In this document: positions 15,274 through 26,500 of the stretch, one piece after another
How the letters are laid out: each line of letters begins with the position of its first letter
Position numbering within the stretch: position 1 is the first letter of the stretch
Assembly (NCBI GenBank): GCA_914767715.1
Contig: OU612075.1
Coordinates: 3,968,001-4,032,000, forward strand
Direction: 5' to 3'
Length of the DNA: 64,000 bases
Source of the DNA: Membranipora membranacea
Lineage: Eukaryota > Bryozoa > Gymnolaemata > Cheilostomatida > Membraniporidae
The notes under the pieces: generated by a model
What the model was told of the DNA's origin: nothing
Seen by the model: the letters and a program-made list of their open reading frames with translations, nothing else
The model's database searches: none
Translations under genes and position numbers: made by a program

Positions 15274-18200
15274 ATGTTGTACTCTGTCAATGTTTATTGG
15301 CTTACAGATCAGAGTGAGCACACGAGAACCTTACTGTTAGAACAACCAAGGATAGATACAAGTAACAAGATGCAGCTCAGGAGAATATTAGGCACAGCTT
15401 TTGTTGAGCCTGTTATGTTTGTATATATGATATGCCTCTACTACCTCATACCAGCACTGAATAGTCTCTATCTATACAAGGTAAAACCTGATTTATCTCA
15501 ACCCGCCGAAACCCAAACAACTTATTTGATTATAGATTGTAAGAGTATTTAGTACGGCAGCTGTTTTAGACTTTCAGGAACCCAATTGATAAGAGTGAAG
15601 GAAATCAACACTACCGAACATATCTGAAAAAAAAGAAATTTATTGAAAAATGTTACCAGTGTGACTAAGCAGTTTTGCACATGTCACCTGATTTTGATAT
15701 GCAGTATAGAGTCTCGGTGTTACCACTATAAGCTGTCTCTACGCTGTTAGCTCTTTGATAGAGTAAAAATCATAGTTGATTCTATTCTGCAGGTGTGCAG
15801 AACGGTTCATAATTACGACAAATCACTATGCGAGGATCTGGTAGCTGCTAAGATAAGTCCTAACTTCACAGAAGCAGAACACGCCGTATCACAGGATACT
15901 TCTAAATGGCTTTTCTACCAGACAGTCCTGTTCACTATACCATCTACTGTAGTAACATTACTCATGGGTATATACGGTGATCGCCATGGAAGAAGACTAC
16001 CACTCATTCTGCCACTATGTGGGCAAGCACTCGGTATGTGTTTACCATTACTATAGGCTACGCTATTTTACCGTAAACATATAAACAATCTAGACTAGAA
16101 ACTATAGCTCTATAAACAAATCTATATATTTATTGCCCTCCTAATTCAGTACTATCCTCACGGCGCAACGACGCTGTGCTATCCACTTTTGTTGTAGGAT
16201 TGCAATGCTTTTATATACAAGTGAATGGAAACTTTTTCATTCCTAAACAATTTGACATGCAGGTAAGACAGAATTGTGGTTAAATGAAACATGTCATGTC
16301 AAGTCATGTTGATGTATCAAATATTTGAATTTCAACAATTCTAACTCCTGGATATCATCTAAACTGTGACAAAATGGCAACGCTTGGTAGTAAAACTTTC
16401 CCAACACAGCAGTCTTAGATGGTATATTATATAGTGTTTAGGGAAGCAAAACATTCACTGTTCAAATCAAAGTAATCTCATAGCAATGAACAAAGAAACT
16501 AACATTATTTAATGATGTAACTGATAACAAAGTGCAAAAACCTAGGGTCTAGAAGGGTCTAGAGTATTTGCACTTTGTAGTCAGTTACATCATTCTAAAA
16601 TGTTCTTGTGCGAATATGTTTAGTTTTTTTTGTTCATCGCGATGAGATTACTTTGATATGAAAAGTGGCTGTTTTGGCTTTCCTAAACACTTGAAGTATA
16701 AACTGTCAGCTCATTAGGCCACAGTATGACAGTGTAAGAAGAGGCATCTGAAATTATCAGAGATGGAGACTTGTCAAGTAACTCAGTTGAAATGAAATGA
16801 GGCTAAAGAACTGAAGTATGAAAACCACCCGCCCTCTGCCTCTTGAGATTACCCCTTAGTATGAGAACTCTCATTGGGTTTTAAATATCATCTATTCAGT
16901 ATTCTCAAAATGAAAATTTCCCAAATATTCCTTCCCTAAGTAATATTATAAGGCCTTTGCCAAGCTGCCAATGATAACGTAATTTTCAAAAGTCAATATT
17001 CACTGATAATTTTACTGTGTTTACTACTCTTGGTTAAGTCGCTAATAAATCTAGATCGGCGAATATTTTCATCCTGTATAGTATTGTGGATATATGGGTA
17101 TAGGGTGCGAATTGCAAATGATGATTACCAACAGCTGAACTCTAATGGCTTCTGTGGATCCTGGTTTTTACCTTAGGAAGTCACAGACAGAGAGAAAATG
17201 TTTCAGGGTTTCAAATTAGACGGAGCCGTATCTATCAAGCAACATGTTGCAGACTTTTGTCTCTTAGTCCCTGGTTAAAAAACGATTTTATGCATAGATT
17301 TTTAAATATCCCTCCACCACTACCAAGGGAACAAATTGTAAAGATCAAATGATCTGATGTACCATACGCTACACAAGGGCCAAGTTGATTTGTAAACACT
17401 GTCTCTTGACTTGTGATGACTGCTAAGATGCTTTTTTAGCTCACTGTACTAAAATTCCTTGATAGCCAAAAACAGCAACCAAAACTAAGTGTGTACTGAA
17501 ATCGGATTTTAAGCATTTAGTTGGCTAAAAAACATCTAAAATTAAACCTTACTCAATGACCATTGGTGTTTTCCATCTATGGGTTACGTTTCTGACAGCT
17601 GGAATGATCAGATGCCGTTAATTAAGTGAAATGCTGGGCTTATTTTTAATAGTCATCGCACAATTTGTCATGCAAATGCTGCAAAAACAAGTGGATAGCC
17701 CAGTGTCGTTGCGTCATGCGGAATGCACTGAGTTATAGAGTACACCATAGAGGGGATAACTCTATGGAGTACACTGAGCCTGTATCAAATAGCCAATAGT
17801 TTCCAATCTAGAGTATTTATATGTTTATGGCGTTCACTTTCATGAATTTTAATACACACTCACTCAATTTACACGCAACAATTCCTCCAAGAGACGGTTA
17901 TCCAGTGGAGATTTCATGAATAATTCCGATACATATTGACACTTTCGTTTTTGAGCAATCGCTCCTTCTAGATATTATTTTGATTGAAGTATCTAAATGT
18001 GGTTTCTGAACTAACTATATGTACTATGGTCTGTCGATAAGCTAGCAGATGAGACGGGACTGATTTAGCGGCTGTCAAACTCAAGCTTGTGTTACATGCG
18101 GTGTCATAAAAGGAACATTTGCATTTCTCTGATGGTGTATCTTGTTATAGGTGCTGGCTATTATTTGCTTATGGCGAGTTTAGAGAATGCTAATATCGCC

Positions 18201-21200
18201 CTCTTGCTTGTTGGTCCTTTTATAACTGGGATCAGTGGTGGATTTGCTACTGTGATTATGGCAACTTTCAGGTATGTAGACAAGAAACAATAGTATAGAT
18301 GATAATGATAAGTAGATACTAGTAATGTTACATGATATGTTAGCTAGATTGCTTCAGCATATTTGCCCTGAGTTTATAGCCGTTTCCTTCCATAGCCAAC
18401 TGGTTACACTGCCTCAAAAAGCCTAAGCTTGGTCAATTGCTTCATCAAACGGCCAGCAGCGCACTCAAGTTTCTTTTAGAAACTTCCAACTTCACTATCT
18501 GCCTTCTAAGTGAGTGATTTTGTGCGGAAGTGGGATCTATCTTTTTGAGGTAGAATCATCGCTTTAATTGAAAGTCCCATTGTTTGAGATGCAATAAAGA
18601 GAAGAGCTGCAGATTGTATTTTTACATTTCAGTCATCTAGCAGCAGCATCCAGTGATAAATATCGCACAGTGAGGTTAGTGATATTACAGGCTGTGATGG
18701 GAGTCGGTACAATGCTAGGATCATTTACTGTAGGAAAAGTAGTCGATCAATCTCACGGTATGTTTTACCTTTAATCAGTAATACAAGCTTTAAATGTAAA
18801 ATGTCCACAGCGCTGCTATTGATTGTTATATACATCATGACTAAGCCCAAAATATTATACTTGTGACTAAATTGACCATTTCTTTTACAGATCCGTTGAC
18901 CGGTTGGATATCAGCCTTCTCGATTATTATAGCATTATCTGTACTGTGTATAATCTATGTGCTGATAGCGTCACAGTTTATAGATGTACTCCCAACTGAA
19001 CATTATGATAATAGTGAGATCACATGGCGGGACAGGTGTACCTACTCGTTCGGGTAAGAGAAACATGCTCATCATGTCATAGAGATAAATATAGGAGTAG
19101 GAGGCTGCATAGTCCCTGAGGCACGCACTATTTCGCCGCCCTATACCTTGCAAATTTTAACCAACAATGTACACTAGAAGAGCAAAGAGGAAAACACCTC
19201 AAACTGCCTTGAAATAGCTAAATTTGAAGCTAGCTCACATTTAGTAGGTCTTTTATCAACTCCCCACAAAATTTGGTGCTAGCTAACAGCATTCATCTCC
19301 GAGGTAGCTCAATTAGACTTGTATGATTTTCATGTTGCACTACACTCACTGATGTAACGAAGCAGAGTCATTTCAACTGTTTCAATCTCATTTTTACACA
19401 AAAAGCTAATTTAGGATGCAATTTATCAGTTAGTTTTGTTTTTACAGATTACGTCGAGTGTTATCCACTGTGTGTGAGAACTTTCCCAGTTTACTTCAGC
19501 TCACCCTACTGGCCATATGGTTTATATGGGTAACAGGACTAGGAGAGTTTGATGTTATGTACTCATATACCCAGAGAACAGGACTTGATCGTACTGTGTA
19601 TGGTTACTATGCTGGTAGGTAGTTACACACTGTCATCGAATTTACACTATTATCATGTCATATCACTCTTATTTTAAACAAAATACTTTTTTAGACAGAG
19701 ATTTGATTTTTTATTCCAAGTGTCTTCGCTTTTTCTTGCTGATTCAAAGTGCCAGCAATTACACTGTATTTCGCGACTCATTTTTTTTTTTAATAATGCT
19801 GTCAGTGAAAGTAATATAATCCATCCATCCATCCATCCATGTGTATCTCCGATCGTTAGAATCAACTTAGTAGCAGTACCTAACATGTACCTACCCCTAA
19901 ATAATAGAATTGAACATGGGTCGTCACACCAAATTCCTTCTGATGGTACTCTTGCTAAATGAATTAATTCACTCTCTATCGATCAGAAATATACATGCAA
20001 TAGTATATCATGTCATCAGTGTGATGTAGTATCCCTCACACCACACTCCCATGCCTACCATTATTGGTAGCTAAATCACTAAGCAGCTGTAGTAAACCAC
20101 TCACCATATTATAGATAGGATGGGTTTGGTTAATGACTGCATGTTTATTATTACACTGTTAATGTTTATCTAGTTGTAATCATATGTGTAAGGCTGACAA
20201 GTGGCTACAGTCACCTGAGCTGAGCTCCTGTCATAATATCTCATATAACGCTCTGACTTCTGGCTGTACAGAGGTGTCCGAGTCTCCAACAATCAGAGTG
20301 ATGAGAGGTTATTATTCTCATCCTCCGGTATTATTTAGGTTATGGTGCCGGTGTACAGGCAGTGGCTGGTATCATATCAGTACTTGTTTTAAAACGAATA
20401 CTTGGAGTGGAGGATACGACTCTCGCCCTGATGGGACTAGTGGCGGCCATTTTAGAACAGCTCTTCCTCGGCTTTACTGGCTTCTTCGAAAATGGTAAAA
20501 CTACGGTAGGTGGATGAGATGCTAAAATCAATCTAGATGCTACATAAATACTACTAGGTCTCTCAAACCCATACATCCCCAGCCTCTAGCCATTACATTC
20601 AACATGCGCATTCATTTCAATTATAATATTTCCATACTGATAAAAAGATATAGGCACTGTCATATAAATATATTTGCCTCGGTACAGTAAAGTCGTAATG
20701 TACATTAAAGTAATAATATGCACCATTGGCCACACATGCAAACACTTGGCGGGTAACTGTAAATTGCTGAACAGGCTGAACAGACTGAACAGCTGAACAG
20801 AATTTCTCAGACTACTATTTGTTTGATTCTTTACATGATTGGCTAATTTTGCATAAGCATGGACAATTCTTTATATTCTTCTCATTAAATTATTTAATTT
20901 AAGTTTACATTCACCTTGGTTTCTTTCAATTTTATTCACAGTAAATTTTTCGTCGTTACACTGCTAGTAAATGGATGGAAAGTAGCCCCCCCTCCTCCCC
21001 TTATAAACAAAGCTTGTTAAGACTGGCTAGATGGAAGGTTGAGCTGGATAATAATAATGTTTCTGGTGTCCAATTTCCAGAACACCATCAGATTTTGTCA
21101 GAAATGGCACATTGATTGCTTCATTTGCGTGTCCTAAATTGGTTATATTAGGTGCCAACAGGAACTTAGTGACTCATCAAATCATTTGGTTAAGAGGAAT

Positions 21201-22379
21201 ATGTTTGAGAAGTGATAGTCACCCAGAGAAATGACTACAAATAATAATTTTAGTCTGAGAAATTCTGTTCAGCTGTTCAGTCCGTTCAGCCTGTTCAGCA
21301 ATTTACAGTTACCGAACACTTGGCTGCTGTTTTTCTCACTTTTCCAGTTTGAATTTTTCTCATGTGTTGGCCTACATCTCCATAGTCAGATGATGGCTAA
21401 ATGGTTGCTAGGAACAAAAGGCTGCGTGAGAGCTCAGACTATCATTGTTGTACATACTTATCTTTGTTTATGTAATCCATAGTTTTGATATACCAGTTGT
21501 TTTCTTTCTCTACCTCGTCATCACTATCTCATATTTTGAGCTTCATGTATTGTAGGGATTTCTAGTCTTCTGGTGGATGAGCCCATTGGTTGGAATGTTT
21601 AAGATAATGGGACCTACTGCATTGAGGAGTATAGCATCTAATAAAGTTGCCAAATGTGACCAAAGTAAACTTTTTGCTTTTATTAGTGGCTCAGATGGTT
21701 TACTACAGCTGGCCACATCAGGTAAGATATAAATCTTCTCTGTTTTTGTCCTTCATTCAATTTGTGAAAAAATTACTTTCAACATTATTTTTCAGAGCCA
21801 TCATCTCAGAGTAAGAAATAAGTCAGTAATCACACATAACTGCAATATGATGATTCAACAGCGCAAGAAAAATAAGAAATCCTAGGATGGCCCTAGCCTA
21901 GATCAATGATGATACAACAGGGAGTTTGTCCCAAAATCCTAGGATACAATTTTCCTGCATTTGGAATTGACCCTCTGGCTCATCAACATAAATGGAGCGA
22001 TCTGGAATGCAGGCAAATTGTATCATTCTTGGTTTAGGCTGGCCCTTTGAGAGCTTTATGACACATGCATGCATTATACCATATTATTGACCTCTAGTCA
22101 CGCCAACCCCACATTCTTCTCTCAAATCATATCACACATGCTCTAAGTATTTTCACAATGTTTTATGATAGGAGTTTTTGACCACTATTTTATGTTACAG
22201 GACTGTATCAGTACTTATTATGGCCGGCCACTGAAAAAGAATATCCTAATATGAGCTTCTTCCTCAGCGCAGCTCTCACGCTCGTATCATGCGGATTGAC
22301 TCTTATAATTAAATTCAAATCCAAACCTGAGACTTCAGTGGATGACAGAGATGACGAAGATGATTTAATCTCCTCTTGA
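15274..22379 (+). CDS. SLC46-family major facilitator transporter, nine exons
   Basis: SLC46 proteins are proton-coupled carriers of folates and related solutes with about 12 membrane segments. Exons: 15274-15480, 15793-16033, 18151-18271, 18633-18757, 18891-19053, 19448-19614, 20339-20505, 21556-21721, 22201-22379; phases agree throughout. The start is uncertain: ATG at 15274 gives 511 aa, but an AG at 15307-15308 could be an acceptor, and the ATG at 15370 (MQLRRILGTAFVEPVMF, 479 aa) starts just before the family's VEP motif. I favour 15370. The MFS signature GDRHGRR is at residues 99-105 of that form, and SSDKYRTVRLVILQAVMGVG matches the SLC46 loop. The tail is acidic and ends DDLISS. Which SLC46 member (A1, A2 or A3) cannot be told by eye. 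Introns carry two transposons. Confidence 0.88.
16433..16691. mobile_element. Short foldback MITE in transporter intron 2
   Basis: A 259-bp element whose halves are imperfect inverted copies, starting AGTGTTTAGG and ending CCTAAACACT. The arms contain CAAATCAAAGTAATCTCAT-like sequence and meet around AGGGTCTAGAAGGGTCTAGA. It is the short form of the family also found at 27453-27942. Confidence 0.8.
19818..19839. repeat. ATCC microsatellite
   Basis: About five tandem copies of the tetramer ATCC in an intron of the transporter gene. Confidence 0.8.
20750..21314. mobile_element. MULE-like MITE, copy A (565 bp)
   Basis: Terminal inverted repeats of about 60 bp start C(G)GGTAACTGTAAATTGC and are largely built from tandem copies of a 9-mer, GCTGAACAG and variants. 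The element is bracketed by the 9-bp direct repeat AACACTTGG (20741-20749 and 21315-21323). Long TIRs with a 9-bp target duplication fit the Mutator-like group. It is non-coding and sits in intron 7 of the transporter gene. Confidence 0.85.
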
Positions 22380-23216
22380 TGATTGCTGATCACAAGTTTG
22401 TCCCTGAGAGAGAAAGGCTCTCTGCTATTCAGTAACAGTTCTATTTGTGAACAGTATACAAAGAACCATAAATTCATCTATTAGGTCTGCTTGGTGGCAG
22501 AGGCAACCTTGTTTGTGCATGGTCTCATATGTTCAAATTACTTGATCGGCAAACGAAATTGGCACATAAATATGGCTGAAATCATTTATCTCCTTGCACT
22601 TTTAGCTGCAATGTAGCTTTAGCTAATAGCTTAAGTGGACACAGTTTTGCTTATGGGATTGTATGATGTACAATGTAGGATTTTATGTGCAGCCTAGTGA
22701 TGAGCAAGCTTTATTAGGCCCCACCCACAACAGTGACAGTGCTTGGACCTCCCAGGATGTCTGTAAAAGGGCCACTCTTTTGATTGGCCCAGAGTAACTC
22801 CTATAGATTGAACTATCCACACTGTCGGTGAGTGGGCCACCCATACAGTTGCTCAACTGTCATGTTTAAAGTAGGCGGATCAAACACTTCCTGAATCAAG
22901 ATATTTTTCAGGATGTCAAACTTCATCAAAGTAGCCAAATTACTTCAGCTGCCACTTTGTCACTGTTTTCCTTTCATCTTGATGAGAATATCATACTCCA
23001 TTTTTGTGCATGTATCATAAATGCATACTTTTATCATAAACTATGAACTGATTTTTGCATGTTCACCACAGCTAATTTATTTTTCCATACCCTGTATTAT
23101 CATGATTTTCAATACAATTGAGATGATTTATCTGTGGACCAAATTCCTGTGTTAGAAAACAATTTCCATACAAGATGGATATAATATAGAGTTATAAATA
23201 TGAAATAGATGTAGTC
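22380..23216. other. 3' intergenic gap between convergent genes
   Basis: Holds the 3' UTRs of the transporter (+) and the unrecognised 347-aa gene (-). No canonical AATAAA was seen for the transporter. No gene or repeat is recognised. Confidence 0.5.
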
Positions 23217-23222
23217 TTTATT
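23217..23222 (-). terminator. Candidate poly(A) signal of the 347-aa gene
   Basis: AATAAA on the minus strand about 325 nt beyond the stop codon at 23546. Confidence 0.35.
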
Positions 23223-23545
23223 TGAAAAATACTGAATACCCAAGTAACGTTTACCCTCAATCCCTTACAATACAATACAGCAAAATCGACTAAATGATCA
23301 AATTTGTTCAGAATGCTGTGATTGACCCAAAATCAATGCATCTCTCTACAAACATTACCAGAAATCCGAACACAGGAATATATACTGATATGAAGTTAAG
23401 TTTTCAAAAGGTTTAACATAATGTTGCAAAGGAGTTTCTTCAAGCTATCTTTATATATATTTTTAACCGGTGCTTCACATATCATGGTGGAAGTTGATCT
23501 AGCAAATCTGATGCACAAGTTAATAGTGTCGTGCGCTGTATTGTA

Positions 23546-26500
23546 CTATAGATGTCTTGAGTTGAGACCAGCTGGAACAGTAATAGATTTAAATGTGAGA
23601 CTCTTACCAGCCCTGGGTAAGGGTCTTACCGGGTAGTTGTCTGATGACAGTGACGATGACCTCTTACTGGTATGCTGACTAGACGTAGCGGATTTTGGTT
23701 TCTGATGCAGAATAATATCAGCATAATAATCCGAATGATGCGTCTTTATTTTACTGTCATCGGTCTGCATAAAATTCAACTTACACACTTTGATAAACAT
23801 CATCCTTACAACGAAATTGGGTGTAAACCACATATGCCTTTACAGTACGAATTACATGTGAAAATACCACCATAGCTTGTCAAACAGCATATCGACGCCA
23901 CATAAAACCATCATAAATACTGGACAAGGAATTATGAGAAAGAAACAAGAGATGACAATCAAGTCAATCTATTACCTGCTGCTGCCAGAAACAAAAATCG
24001 CTTTTGTATTTCCATTACCACTTCTACTGTGTGTTACTTTAGCTCTAAGTTACGGTAACTGTAAATTGCTGAACAGGCTGAACAGACCGAACAACTGAAC
24101 AGAATTTCTCAGACTACTATTTGTTTGATTCTTTCATTCTGCGCATGCTCAGCTCTGGGCATGAGCTGATCTCTGCAAAATTGAGCCTCGGAATTCCGAA
24201 GCCATCTGATTGGCTACCTGCTCTGGTGGTATGCTCTTCGATGCGTGCGGAATTGATATTGATAGTTATTCTCTCTTGTCACTATTAGCTGATTTTGATT
24301 GGCAGTTCATGCAGGGGCTATCCCATTTTCCCTGACCAAATTTTCTCTCAGAACCTAGACTAAACTCATTGTTCTTGCACATGCGCAATTTAAAGTCACG
24401 CATGATTTATACTTAGCCTTACGACATCTACTTTGTGGTAACTATAGCCTAGTTTATCAGTGATCTACATGCCCAGTCAGATCACGAGAGTCAGTATGTG
24501 ATTCTTTACACGATTGGCTAATATTGCATAAGCGAAAGACAACTCCTTATATTCTGCTGTTAATTTATTTATATTAAGTTTGCATTTGCCTTGGTTTCTT
24601 TCAATTTTCTTCACAGTAAATTTTTCAATTTTTTGGCATTACCCTAGTGAATGGATGGAAAGTAGCTTGCCTTGGCAAGCTTTGTTGGGGAGAAACCCTC
24701 AGCCCAACACCCCCCCCCCCCCCCCCCCCTATAACAAAGCTAGTCAAGACTGGCTAGATGGAAGGTTGAGCTGGATAATGTTTCTTGTTTCCTGAACACC
24801 ATCTTCTTTGCCGTCAGAATTGGCAAATTGATTGCTTAATTTGCTTGCCCTAAATTGGTTATATGAGGTGCTAACAGGAACTTTGTGACTCATTAAATCA
24901 TTTGGCATGGAGGAATGTGTTTGAGAAGTGATAGTCAGCCAGAGAAAATGATACAAATAATAATTTTAGTCTGAGAAATTCTGTTCAGCTGTTCAGTCTG
25001 TTCAGCCTGTTCAGCAATTTACAGTTACCGTCTAAGTTAGATGGAATTAACAGTACTCACATTGAGATACTTGAGGGATTTGCAGAATGTTCTGATCTTT
25101 GGTGCGTATGGGTCATTTGGTAAGAGCAGATTGATTCTACTGCCGTTACTGCAGCTTGTTGTAGTGGACATTGAGTCTTCATCATCAGAGTTACGTGACC
25201 CTTGCTCATGATCAGTGGTCTCCACTTTCTCAGCTGTTGGTATTTGAGTGATAAGCTGACCAGTAGTCATCTGTAGGATATTAACACCTCAAACGTTACA
25301 AGGCACGTAGATAAAACGTAAAATCATACAATAATAAATACTAGATGGTAACATGCATACAAATTCAGCCATGTAATACCATGCAGTCATTGACCAAGGA
25401 ATTAGAGGGACCTAGCTCCTTGCTTTGACAAATGGTCACTTTTTGACGGTTTTTAGCAAATTCCAACCACCCAACATCAAGGGGATCGTTAATTCCCTCA
25501 TCCTTAGCAGTATTTTGTACTTCTGAATGTCACTTTTTAAAACTAGATAAGGACAGTAAACTAATTCCTTCATCTAAATTTTAAACAGCGATTTAGTTCC
25601 CTATTCTATTAGCATTGCAACTATGATCATGGTCACTGCGATATCTGCTGACAATATTTCATGTTGTAATAACACATACTCTGTGTGTGAATGCTGTATC
25701 CAATATTTTTCTACTACGACCAGCCCCTTTTTCACTCCAAGGTCGAGATTGGGTCACTCTATCACTCTGATTCCTTGACTGAAATAGTCTCGTCTGGCTG
25801 TCAGTGGCTACTGTATTAGGTCTGAGTTTTATGTTTGACGTATGCGGAACATCTACATCATTACGATGGGTTATTTTTCTTGCTGATTGAGTATTTCCTC
25901 TTGCTAAATTAAAAAGAGCGAGTATAATAATTCGTCTCAAAAACAAACAGAGGGATCATATCAATATCAGCCAATAATACCATCATTGTCACCAGTATAT
26001 TGGGAGTTATGTAGAAGTCTGAAACCAGTCAGTCTCTATAATTATAAGGATCCAATAAATTGTGAGCCTAGCCTAGACAAGGGAGGGGGGGGGTTATTTG
26101 TATGAACTAAAATGCTGCTGAAATTATTAAAGGCAATATCATGCTGTAAATAAAAAAAATTTGGATTTGATACATGAAAGGATTTTGAATTATTATGTCT
26201 ACTTTCTCAGCGGTCTTATCTGTTGCTGCCAGGTGTTATCCATGCACTTAGTTTAAATACCAGCAGCAAATACCAGCTACCAGGAAACTTGTTACCTCTA
26301 GTCATCAAAAACGAGATCAAATATTTGCTCACCAGTGATAAAGCTGCGTATAGCAGCAATTGGTAAAGTAATAATTAGCGTAATCAGGGTTTAAAAATTA
26401 ATACCCACTTCAATAAGCTAGATTGGTATTGATTGAATGTTATCACCATTAGATAGCGTGTATACATCTGGCCACCCAGGTCAGGCTATTTTACAGTCAC

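Noticed and set aside
16198-16262. 65-nt coding exon of the transporter
   Set aside because: Its inclusion breaks the frame; direct joining of 16033 to 18151 fits the SLC46 family. Kept only as a possible regulated exon.
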